From Caldifarciminota bacterium (GTDB lineage Bacteria > WOR-3 > Hydrothermia > WGAB01), in assembly GCA_015489295.1 (NCBI GenBank), contig WGAB01000291.1, positions 1 to 20,461 on the forward strand: a stretch of 20,461 nt of DNA, written 5' to 3'. Position 1 is the first letter of the stretch, and every line of letters starts with the position of its first letter. Both the position numbers and the translations under genes were made by a program. Positions 8,212-14,158 of the stretch are shown here, piece by piece. Under the pieces are notes generated by a model. The model was not told the DNA's origin. It saw only the letters and a list, made by a program, of their open reading frames with translations, and did not search any database.

Positions 8212-9696
8212 CTATGCCACGAAATCCTGCACCGAGTGCTCGCGGAGGATCCGGCGCACGGTGGCGAGGTCGGGCTGCAGCACCCGGTCTTCGTGCACCG
8301 GGGCCAGGTGCTGCCGGAGGGCCTGATGGAGCGCCCGGATCCGGGGAGGCACCCCCTCGGCTTCCAGGAGATCCAGGGCCTGCAACGCCGCCAGGAGTTC
8401 AATGCCCAGCACCTCGCGGGTGTGGTCCAGCACCTGCCAGGCCTTGAGGGCGGCGGCCATGCTCATGGACACATAGTCCTCCTGGTTGGCCGAGGTGGGC
8501 AACGAGTCCACCGAGGCCGGATGGGCCAGGGCCTTGCTCTCGGATACCAGGGCCGCCTGGGTCACCTGGAGCATCATGAAGCCCGAGTTCACGCCTCCGG
8601 CAGGCGTCAGGAAGGCCGGCAACCCCGAAAGATCGGGATCCATGAGCCGGAAGGTGCGGCGCTCCGACAGGCCGGCCAGGGCCACGAGCACCGTGGCCAG
8701 ATGGTCGGCGGCGAAGGCCACCGGCTGGCCGTGGAAGTTGCCGCAGGAGAGCACCTCGCCCTCGGGCAGCACCAGGGGGTTGTCGGTCACGGCGTTGATC
8801 TCCACGGAAACCACCCGTTCCACATAGTCCAGGGCATCGGCCACGGCCCCGTGGATCTGGGGGATGCACCGCAGGGAATAGGCGTCCTGCACCGGATGGC
8901 GGGGCGTGTACCGGGCCCCCTGGAGCCAGGTTCGCAGGGCCTCGGCCGCCCGCCGGGCCCCGGGATGGGGCCGAAGATCAAACACGATGGGGTCAAAGGC
9001 CCGGGGGATCCCCCGCAGGGCCACGAAGGTAAGGGCGGCGATGGCATGGGCCCAGTGCAGGAGGCGCCGGGCGTCCAGCAGGGCCAGGGCCAGCACCGCG
9101 GTGCTCACCTGGGTGCCGTTGATCAGGGCAAGGCCCTCCTTGGCTTCCAGGGTGAGGGGCCGGAGCCCCACCTGCTGCAGGGCCTCGGCCGCCGGCCTTC
9201 GCTCTCCTTGGAACCAAACCTCGCCTTCGCCGATCAGCGCCAGGGCGATATGGGCCAGGGGCGCCAGATCGCCGGAGGCCCCCACCGACCCGCGCGACGG
9301 CACCACCGGCAGGATGTCGTGGTTCAACAGGGCGAGCAAATGCTCCAGCACCTCCGGGCGCACACCCGAGTAGCCCGAGGCCAGGCTGTTGGCCCGGAGC
9401 AGCATGGCGGCCCGCACCTGGTCGGCGGCCAGTTCCGGCCCCACGCCCACGGCGTGGCTCCGCACGATGTTCACCTGCAGTTGGCGAACCTCCTCGGGCG
9501 GGATCACCCGGTCGGCGAGCCGGCCCACGCCGGTGTTGATGCCGTAATAGGCGCGGGAGGGATCCAGGGAGTCCACCACCTGCCGCCCCCGGGCCACCCG
9601 GTCGCGGGCCTCGGGCGCCAGGCGAACGGGCTCATGGCGCCGGGCCACGGCCTCCACCTGCGCCAGGGTCAGCGACCGGCCGGTGAGTTCCACCAT
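8212..9696 (-). CDS. hutH: Histidine ammonia-lyase
   Basis: 494 residues, close to the usual 500-510. The enzyme deaminates L-histidine to trans-urocanate. It carries the Ala-Ser-Gly triad (140-142, in GSVGASGDLAP) that cyclises to the MIO prosthetic group, and YGINTG (51-56) with the catalytic Tyr. SHAVGVG (80-86) has the Ser-His pair typical of histidine rather than phenylalanine/tyrosine lyases. QDAYSLRC-type and NSGFMM-type segments in the C-terminal half agree with the family. The ATG at 9694-9696 follows AGGAGG by ten bases. It overlaps the LOG-type gene by 28 nt and so is probably in the same transcript as tRNA-Pro. No other hut genes are visible. Confidence 0.92.
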   Translation of the reverse strand: MVELTGRSLTLAQVEAVARRHEPVRLAPEARDRVARGRQVVDSLDPSRAYYGINTGVGRLADRVIPPEEVRQLQVNIVRSHAVGVGPELAADQVRAAMLLRANSLASGYSGVRPEVLEHLLALLNHDILPVVPSRGSVGASGDLAPLAHIALALIGEGEVWFQGERRPAAEALQQVGLRPLTLEAKEGLALINGTQVSTAVLALALLDARRLLHWAHAIAALTFVALRGIPRAFDPIVFDLRPHPGARRAAEALRTWLQGARYTPRHPVQDAYSLRCIPQIHGAVADALDYVERVVSVEINAVTDNPLVLPEGEVLSCGNFHGQPVAFAADHLATVLVALAGLSERRTFRLMDPDLSGLPAFLTPAGGVNSGFMMLQVTQAALVSESKALAHPASVDSLPTSANQEDYVSMSMAAALKAWQVLDHTREVLGIELLAALQALDLLEAEGVPPRIRALHQALRQHLAPVHEDRVLQPDLATVRRILREHSVQDFVA

Positions 9697-10145
9697 TGAA
9701 GAAGGGCCTCCTGAAGTTCCGTCAGGTTCGCGAAGGATTGTAAACCCTCCAGCGGCGTGCGCCAGTGCAGGGCCCACACCGGCTTGCCGAGGGTCAGCGC
9801 CATGGTGGCCTCGCTGAGGGTGCCCCGGCTTTCGCCCACGGCCAGCACCAACGTGCCGGCCGCCACCACCAGGTAGTTGCGGAAATGGCCCAGGCCCGTG
9901 GCGAGAGGAACCCGAACATAGGGATTGGCGGCTTTCGGATCGGCCCCGGGCAGGATCCCCACGGTGAGCCCACCGGCCTCGTGGGTGCCGCGGCTCACGG
10001 CCTCCATCACGCCGCCGAGGCCGCCGCAGACCACAATAGCCCCCTTTTGCCCCAGAAACCGGCCCAGGAGATAGGCATCGCGGGCGACTTCAGGGGAGGG
10101 GTGGCTCGGGCCGATCACGGAAAGGATCCTGGAGTGATGGGGCAT
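9669..10145 (-). CDS. LOG/TIGR00725-type Rossmann-fold protein
   Basis: 158 residues with the features of the TIGR00725/LOG (lysine decarboxylase-like) group. These are an N-terminal 'SVIGPS' strand, CGGLGGVMEAVSRG (residues about 49-62) as the PGGxGT-like nucleotide-binding loop, and 'GILPGADP'. 'VAAGTLVLAVGESRGTLSEATMAL' corresponds to the second phosphate-binding segment. Relatives include molybdenum-cofactor carrier proteins and cytokinin-type nucleotide hydrolases. The actual activity here is unknown. I start at the ATG at 10143-10145, since the longer frame would run into the tRNA. Only 12 nt of C/T (CTTTTCTTTTCC) separate it from the tRNA-Pro 3' end, with no ribosome-binding site. The gene overlaps hutH downstream. 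Confidence 0.8.
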   Translation of the reverse strand: MPHHSRILSVIGPSHPSPEVARDAYLLGRFLGQKGAIVVCGGLGGVMEAVSRGTHEAGGLTVGILPGADPKAANPYVRVPLATGLGHFRNYLVVAAGTLVLAVGESRGTLSEATMALTLGKPVWALHWRTPLEGLQSFANLTELQEALLQWWNSPAGR

Positions 10146-10157
10146 GGAAAAGAAAAG

Positions 10158-10232
10158 TCGGGGCGAGTGGATTTGAACCACCGACCTCTTGGTCCCGAAC
10201 CAAGCGCGCTAACCGGACTGCGCTACGCCCCG
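10158..10232 (-). tRNA. tRNA-Pro (CGG)
   Basis: 75 nt on the minus strand. The acceptor stem CGGGGCG pairs with CGCCCCG, with discriminator A. The C1-G72 end is typical of bacterial tRNA-Pro. The anticodon stem CTTGG/CCAAG encloses TTCGGGA, giving anticodon CGG. The T arm has GGTTCAAATCC. CCA is not encoded. The LOG-type gene follows after 12 nt. Confidence 0.94.
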
Positions 10233-10247
10233 ACCTCTGGGCTCAAT

Positions 10248-10276
10248 ATTGTATGCGCCCCACCCGCCTACGGCAA
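10248..10276 (-). promoter_or_regulatory. tRNA-Pro promoter
   Basis: TTGCCG (10271-10276), 17-bp spacer, TACAAT (10248-10253), 15 bp before the tRNA 5' end. It probably also drives the LOG-type gene and hutH. It separates this transcript from the lasso precursor gene upstream. Confidence 0.6.
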
Positions 10277-10318
10277 GGTGGCTGAAGAATCTCCACCCCA
10301 AGGCTTGCTGCGCGATGG

Positions 10319-10357
10319 GCCTTCAAGACCTCCCCAGCATCAGGGAAGCCTCAAGGC
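10319..10357 (-). terminator. Imperfect hairpin just after the lasso precursor gene
   Basis: Directly after the precursor stop codon the RNA can pair GCCTT with AAGGC and CTTCCC with GGGGAG around a TGATGCT loop, with an internal bulge. There is no U-tract afterwards. A 3'-end stabiliser or weak terminator is possible. Confidence 0.25.
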
Positions 10358-10531
10358 TCAAAGGGCACTATAGGTACCGATTTCAAAGAGTCCGCCCACG
10401 TGGGCTCCGCGGGTTAGGTCCCGGAGGTGCCCCAGCACCTCCACCCGAGGAGGGCGATAGGGTTTCCGGTCATCCTGGGCTTTTTCCCGGGCACGGAACC
10501 GGGAAGGCTGCTCGGATACCCTTTGCTCCAT
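10358..10531 (-). CDS. Lasso peptide precursor (A protein)
   Basis: A 57-residue peptide. The ATG at 10529-10531 has AAGGAGGT seven bases upstream. The leader (residues 1-41) is charged and ends YRPPRVEVLGHLRDLTR. This fits the lasso leader motif YxxPx[LV]xxxGxxxxxT, with Tyr25, Pro28, Val30, Gly34 and Thr40. Tyr and Pro are the residues read by the RRE (B1) protein, and Thr40 is the conserved -2 residue for cleavage and cyclisation. The predicted core (42-57) is GAHVGGLFEIGTYSAL: Gly1 at the N terminus and Glu9 in place for a nine-residue isopeptide ring, leaving a seven-residue tail. The core has no Cys, so a class II lasso is expected. The gene lies on the same strand as B1, B2, kinase and cyclase, downstream of them, with its own promoter. 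The assignment rests on motif and context; the function of the product is unknown. Confidence 0.9.
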   Translation of the reverse strand: MEQRVSEQPSRFRAREKAQDDRKPYRPPRVEVLGHLRDLTRGAHVGGLFEIGTYSAL

Positions 10532-10585
10532 GGCCTATACCTCCTTGCACATAACACCTCTATAGTGGGGGGTTCGGGTACCAGG

Positions 10586-10615
10586 ATTTTATCTTTGGAG
10601 GACCGATATTGTCAA
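10586..10615 (-). promoter_or_regulatory. Promoter of the lasso precursor gene
   Basis: On the minus strand a perfect TTGACA (10610-10615), 18-bp spacer and TAAAAT (10586-10591), in the 161-nt gap between the cyclase stop and the precursor ATG. The predicted leader is about 48 nt and contains the AAGGAGGT site. This is the closest match to the sigma-70 -35 consensus in the window, suggesting separate, stronger transcription of the precursor. Confidence 0.6.
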
Positions 10616-10692
10616 TCTTGGCGGGGATCCCTCCAGACCGTGTTCCTGGATTTTGATGTCCTGCGGGCCCTTTGCCCCCTTTTATCCGGCTG

Positions 10693-12507
10693 CTATGCTT
10701 CTGATGGGCTGGCGGACGCCTCAGATTGAATGCGATACAGGGCCTCCTGGAATACCCCCAGGCGAATCACCAGGCGATACTCGTCGTACGAGAAGAAAGA
10801 CCCGGAAGGACGGAAAAGGTGCGGCTGTAAAAGGTCCTTGAAGAGTTCCGGAGAAAGTGCCCAGGGGGCAGGATATTTCCGGGTTCGCAGGGCCTCGAGG
10901 TCCAGGCTCTGGCCCCAGCCCCCTTTGTCGGGTCGGTACAGGTTCCGGCTGGGCACAAGACCGTGCAAAGCTCGACGCAGGATCTTTTTGACCCCGCCTC
11001 CGTAGAGTTCTGTCGGATGAACCTGGAACACAAACTCCAGGATCTCACGATGGAAAAAGGGGAAGGACCTGCGGATGCCCAGGGGACTTGTGCCCTCCCA
11101 GTTCATGGCCACAAAGCCATCGGAAAGGCAGGTTTCCAGGTTCAGGTACCGCCACGGGGGCCGATCCTGGTAAAAGCGCCGGCGTTGTTCCTCATACCAC
11201 TCGCTGTACTCTTCCACCACCTCCGCCCGAAACAGTTTCAGGGGGCCGCCTAAGGGAGATTGCTGAAGCAAATCGCGGGGCATAGGCAACACAGGGATCC
11301 GGCGCAGCAGGCGAAGCCGATACCGAAGCCAGAGAAGGAAATCGCGCGGTTTTCGCTTCAGTTCCGGCAGCAGAAAGAGAAGATGAACGGGTGACAGGCT
11401 TTCCGACCAGTCGGGCAGGGTGACTGCTTGGCCGGCGAGGTTGTCAGCAAATTCACCGCCAAAGAGTACGGAAACCGGTGCTTCCTGGTGAACCCGAGTA
11501 AGATCACACAGGGCTGGGTGGATCACATGGAACACGAAGCGGGGACCCCGAAGCCACAGGGCTGCAAGCCCCTGCTCAGGATAGGGAACTTCCCAGAAGG
11601 ATTGAACTTGATACCGCTTTCTCAGGGGAGCGATGTAGGATCGTTCGTGTTGATATTCGGCTTTCTTCTCCCGAGGTGGCATCAAAGACCAGGTCATTAC
11701 TGGCACCTTCACCACCCCTGCTGCCAGGGCCAGGAGGGAAGAGGAATCTACACCACCGCTGAGGGTCAAGAGATTCCCGCCTCGCGGATCCAGGGTTCGT
11801 CGGAGGTGCTGAATCAAAAGATTCCGATAGGCACGGGCATGCTCCTCAAGGGCGCGGCGATTCGGGAACCGTACGAAAAACCGGGGTGGGTTCCAGTAGG
11901 CCACTGGCCCCCGAGGGCGACCTTGGACCACCTTCAGAAACGTGCCCCTCGGCAGAATTCGGATGTCCTGGAAAAAGGTCCGATTCCACGGGAACCCTGT
12001 CCACCCCATGCTCCACAGAGCATGGGGCAACGGATCCAGGGGCAGTTCCTGGGGAAGGAATCGCACGATATACTCCAGTCTTGTAGCGGCGACAAAGAAA
12101 TCGCCCACCTGCCCGTAGTACCAGGGTACAAGACCTCCTACCGACCGAACCAAAAGGGCATCGCCGGCAGGCGAAATTCGGAGAAGTCCGAAGTCGCCGG
12201 GCCAGCGCCCGAGGCGTTCGGGTTCGTGATCCACCGTTTCACGAAACCTCTGAGGAAAACGCCCCGTCCTCTCGGCGGCAGCAATCCGTTCCCGTCCCTC
12301 CACAAATAAGAAACCCGGGGATTCCAGGTTCTCTCCCGCGGGTGTGCTGTTTGGCAGAGGGCATCGTGCCACGACCCAGTGGGGATGGGGATGCCAGATC
12401 TCTGGAAAATCCCCGGCACCCCGGAGGGCCCGGACAACGCGACCGAGGGCCCGGGAGTCCGCGCCCTTTACAGCGAAGAAATTGGCGTAAAAGGGCAGCA
12501 GCCTCAC
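10693..12507 (-). CDS. Lasso peptide cyclase (C protein, asparagine-synthetase-like)
   Basis: 604 residues, the size of lasso C proteins. Residues about 1-190 form a glutamine-amidotransferase-like domain. It begins MRLLPF, without the catalytic Cys2 of true asparagine synthetase B, so it should not use glutamine. Residues about 215-560 form the ATP-pyrophosphatase domain with LSGGVDSSS (249-257) and LFGGEFADNL (348-357). In lasso biosynthesis this enzyme adenylates the ring Asp/Glu side chain, here predicted to be Glu9 of the core. The alpha-amine of core residue 1 then attacks to close the isopeptide bond. The GTG start overlaps the kinase stop codon (GTGA), so the two are translationally coupled. 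The sampled line 11641-11700 has 29 G/C of 60, against 42-43 in sampled housekeeping lines. Confidence 0.92.
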   Translation of the reverse strand: MRLLPFYANFFAVKGADSRALGRVVRALRGAGDFPEIWHPHPHWVVARCPLPNSTPAGENLESPGFLFVEGRERIAAAERTGRFPQRFRETVDHEPERLGRWPGDFGLLRISPAGDALLVRSVGGLVPWYYGQVGDFFVAATRLEYIVRFLPQELPLDPLPHALWSMGWTGFPWNRTFFQDIRILPRGTFLKVVQGRPRGPVAYWNPPRFFVRFPNRRALEEHARAYRNLLIQHLRRTLDPRGGNLLTLSGGVDSSSLLALAAGVVKVPVMTWSLMPPREKKAEYQHERSYIAPLRKRYQVQSFWEVPYPEQGLAALWLRGPRFVFHVIHPALCDLTRVHQEAPVSVLFGGEFADNLAGQAVTLPDWSESLSPVHLLFLLPELKRKPRDFLLWLRYRLRLLRRIPVLPMPRDLLQQSPLGGPLKLFRAEVVEEYSEWYEEQRRRFYQDRPPWRYLNLETCLSDGFVAMNWEGTSPLGIRRSFPFFHREILEFVFQVHPTELYGGGVKKILRRALHGLVPSRNLYRPDKGGWGQSLDLEALRTRKYPAPWALSPELFKDLLQPHLFRPSGSFFSYDEYRLVIRLGVFQEALYRIQSEASASPSEA

Positions 12508-13424
12508 GGTTCTATCCAGGATGCGAGTCGCTGCAAAAGACTCTGAGCCGTCCGCAGGAGTCCGTCCAGGCCCCGGGGGACCCGCAGGCGATACACCGGC
12601 ACCTGCTGAACGACCCGGGCGGCGAAATCCATGCGTGCCTGCAGGAACGGGGAAGCCAGAAGGGCCTGGAGTTTCACCCCTTCAAACACCCGGGGAAAGG
12701 CTCGGTCGGTAGCGAGTTTCTCGAACACCGGTTCCCGCACGTCGGAGGTCACTTCGGGAAACACCACCGCACGAAGCCGAGGGGTTCCGGAGACTCTGGG
12801 GATCCAAACCAGGGTTCGGCCTTCGGGTCCCGGTTCTCGAGGCCATTCAGAGGGCAGGGCCTGAAGAAGGTCCTGACGCACCCGGGCCCAGGCCGGGCCG
12901 GGGATACACCGGGGGCCGTCTTCCTGGAATAAAACCCGGAGCAGGTCGTCGGTGACCCAACGGGCTCCCTCCCGGGCAAGCGCGACGGCCAGGGTCGTCT
13001 TGCCTGCAGCCATGGCGCCTGCGAAGGCCACAGCTCCCTCGGAAAGGGCCACTGCGCTGGCATGGAGCACCCATTCCCCGGACAGGGTCAGTACGGTGGC
13101 GGGTACGACCCCCACCAGCAAATGGGAAATCCAAGAAAGGGGCACAGAGGGATGGGGATCCACCCAAACCTGCCGAAGATCTGAAGAGAACCGTAACGTG
13201 CTTCGACCGGGAAATTCCAGGTGGTACCCCTGAGTGCACTGTCTCAGCACGTAGGCCGTATGGTCACCCACGGTGTAGCGGGCCAACACCTCCCCCGGGG
13301 TCCCACAGTGGCCGGTGCCCCGGGCAATCCGAACGCGTGGTTCCCCAGAAAAGGTCTCTGGATCGGCGGGCAGGGGGATCTCCGAAAGAATCGTCAGGCC
13401 GAACAGGCGATACCGGTACGTCAT
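12504..13424 (-). CDS. HPr-kinase-like protein of the lasso cluster
   Basis: 306 residues, with the C-terminal catalytic fold of HPr kinase/phosphorylase. It shows LHASAVAL (120-127), Walker A GAMAAGKTT (136-144) and VTDDLLRV (157-164) carrying the acidic pair. The N-terminal 110 residues hold strands such as 'YRYRLFGLTILSEIPLP', typical of the lasso-associated and SerK-like group rather than true HPrK. Relatives in lasso clusters (for example the kinase of the paeninodin cluster) phosphorylate the C-terminal Ser of the precursor. Here the core ends in Leu, with Ser two residues inside, so the target site is open. The gene has ATGA overlap with B2 and GTGA overlap with the cyclase. An HPr kinase of sugar transport is unlikely, as no HPr gene is present. 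Confidence 0.85.
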   Translation of the reverse strand: MTYRYRLFGLTILSEIPLPADPETFSGEPRVRIARGTGHCGTPGEVLARYTVGDHTAYVLRQCTQGYHLEFPGRSTLRFSSDLRQVWVDPHPSVPLSWISHLLVGVVPATVLTLSGEWVLHASAVALSEGAVAFAGAMAAGKTTLAVALAREGARWVTDDLLRVLFQEDGPRCIPGPAWARVRQDLLQALPSEWPREPGPEGRTLVWIPRVSGTPRLRAVVFPEVTSDVREPVFEKLATDRAFPRVFEGVKLQALLASPFLQARMDFAARVVQQVPVYRLRVPRGLDGLLRTAQSLLQRLASWIEP

Positions 13425-13843
13425 GGGTAGGAAAAGAGAACCTGGAAATGCTCTACAGGCCCACCGATCAAGGGCCGGCCGCCCACCTCTATCCAGGCAT
13501 GGGCGGCGAAGGCCTCGGCCTGAACCGGAGCCCCGATGCGGAGCACAGAAGCCACGCCTCTACGCAACAACAGGATGTGCACCGCCAGTGCCTGAACCAG
13601 GCAGTTCTGGAAACCCGGAAACCGTCGGGCAGCGGCATTGAGGGCCCAGGCAACCCGCCGTCCTCGCTCCGGATCCAGGTATTGCCTGGAGAATCTTCGG
13701 GGCCGGGGTAGATGTCGCAGAAGGGTTTTCAAGGGCATCCAGCGCAGGCCTATTGCCACCAACATCAGCAGAAAGAGGGTCTCCAGGAACAGCAGGAAGT
13801 CATCCACACCCCGGCGCCCCAGGCTGCAGAGCCGTAGCATCAT
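13421..13843 (-). CDS. Lasso leader peptidase (B2, transglutaminase-like)
   Basis: 140 residues. The fold is the bacterial transglutaminase-like cysteine protease (Transglut_core3 type) that cuts the leader from the lasso precursor. The probable catalytic Cys81 is in NCLVQALAVHILLLRRG, and His115 is in AHAWIEVGGRPL. The third member of the triad, usually an Asp about 12 residues after the His, is a Gly here (Gly127). A hydrophobic stretch at residues 16-33 may be a membrane segment or a buried helix. The ATG at 13841-13843 overlaps the B1 stop codon, and a second ATG follows at once, so either could be used. The 3' end overlaps the kinase start (ATGA). Confidence 0.87.
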   Translation of the reverse strand: MMLRLCSLGRRGVDDFLLFLETLFLLMLVAIGLRWMPLKTLLRHLPRPRRFSRQYLDPERGRRVAWALNAAARRFPGFQNCLVQALAVHILLLRRGVASVLRIGAPVQAEAFAAHAWIEVGGRPLIGGPVEHFQVLFSYP

Positions 13844-14136
13844 GGGGCCTTGACCACATGCACCAGACCACGCTGCAGCATTTCTTGCAAAAATCGGTAC
13901 AGATCCTGCTCCAGCTGGGCGGGTTCTACCCGGTACTCCTCCAGCAGAATGGCCAAAAGTTCCTGAACCTGCCGGGGTTGTTCCAGCAGGTCCCAGATCC
14001 GGGCAGCCACCTCGTTCAACTTCAGGTACACGTCGTTTTCCAGATCTAACAAAACCACCTCGTCACCCAACCGCGTGAAGACCCGGCCGGCGTCGCGACG
14101 GATCCAGCTATCCCGTTTCAAGGCTGGTGGCTTCAC
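13840..14136 (-). CDS. Lasso leader-recognition protein (B1, PqqD-like RRE)
   Basis: 98 residues of PqqD/RRE type. An N-terminal three-stranded part (residues about 14-40, RVFTRLGDEVVLLDLENDVYL broken across strands) is followed by a helical part with 'LNEVAARIWDLLEQP' and a C-terminal 'FLQEMLQRGLVHV'. Such proteins bind the leader and present it to the B2 peptidase. B1 and B2 are separate genes here, not fused. The GTG start at 14134-14136 has no clear ribosome-binding site. A downstream TTG is an alternative. The start lies 22 nt after the stop of the outer-membrane protein gene, so read-through from the dnaN-lspA transcript is possible. I see no convincing promoter in the gap. Confidence 0.87.
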   Translation of the reverse strand: MKPPALKRDSWIRRDAGRVFTRLGDEVVLLDLENDVYLKLNEVAARIWDLLEQPRQVQELLAILLEEYRVEPAQLEQDLYRFLQEMLQRGLVHVVKAP

Positions 14137-14158
14137 CTTATGACTTCTCGGGACAGTT

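Noticed and set aside
8074..9699. 541-residue open frame on the plus strand opposite hutH
   Set aside because: It is the antisense of hutH, which has intact MIO and active-site motifs. The plus-frame protein is rich in Gly, His, Gln and Pro, as antisense frames of GC-rich genes are.
10240..10357. A second lasso precursor after the first
   Set aside because: The short minus-strand frames here lack the YxxP and Thr(-2) motifs and end after a few codons, or run into the tRNA-Pro promoter.
10249..10554. 101-residue plus-strand frame over the precursor
   Set aside because: It has low-complexity Pro/Gly/Arg content, no ribosome-binding site and no domain. The minus-strand precursor explains the region better.
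10693..12507. Ordinary asparagine synthetase (asnB)
   Set aside because: The N-terminal Cys2 is absent, and the gene is overlap-coupled to a lasso B1/B2/kinase set with a matching precursor, so a lasso cyclase is the better call.
12504..13424. True HPr kinase/phosphorylase of sugar transport
   Set aside because: No HPr or PTS gene is near, and the gene is overlap-coupled to lasso B2 and the cyclase. The N-terminal part differs from canonical HPrK.
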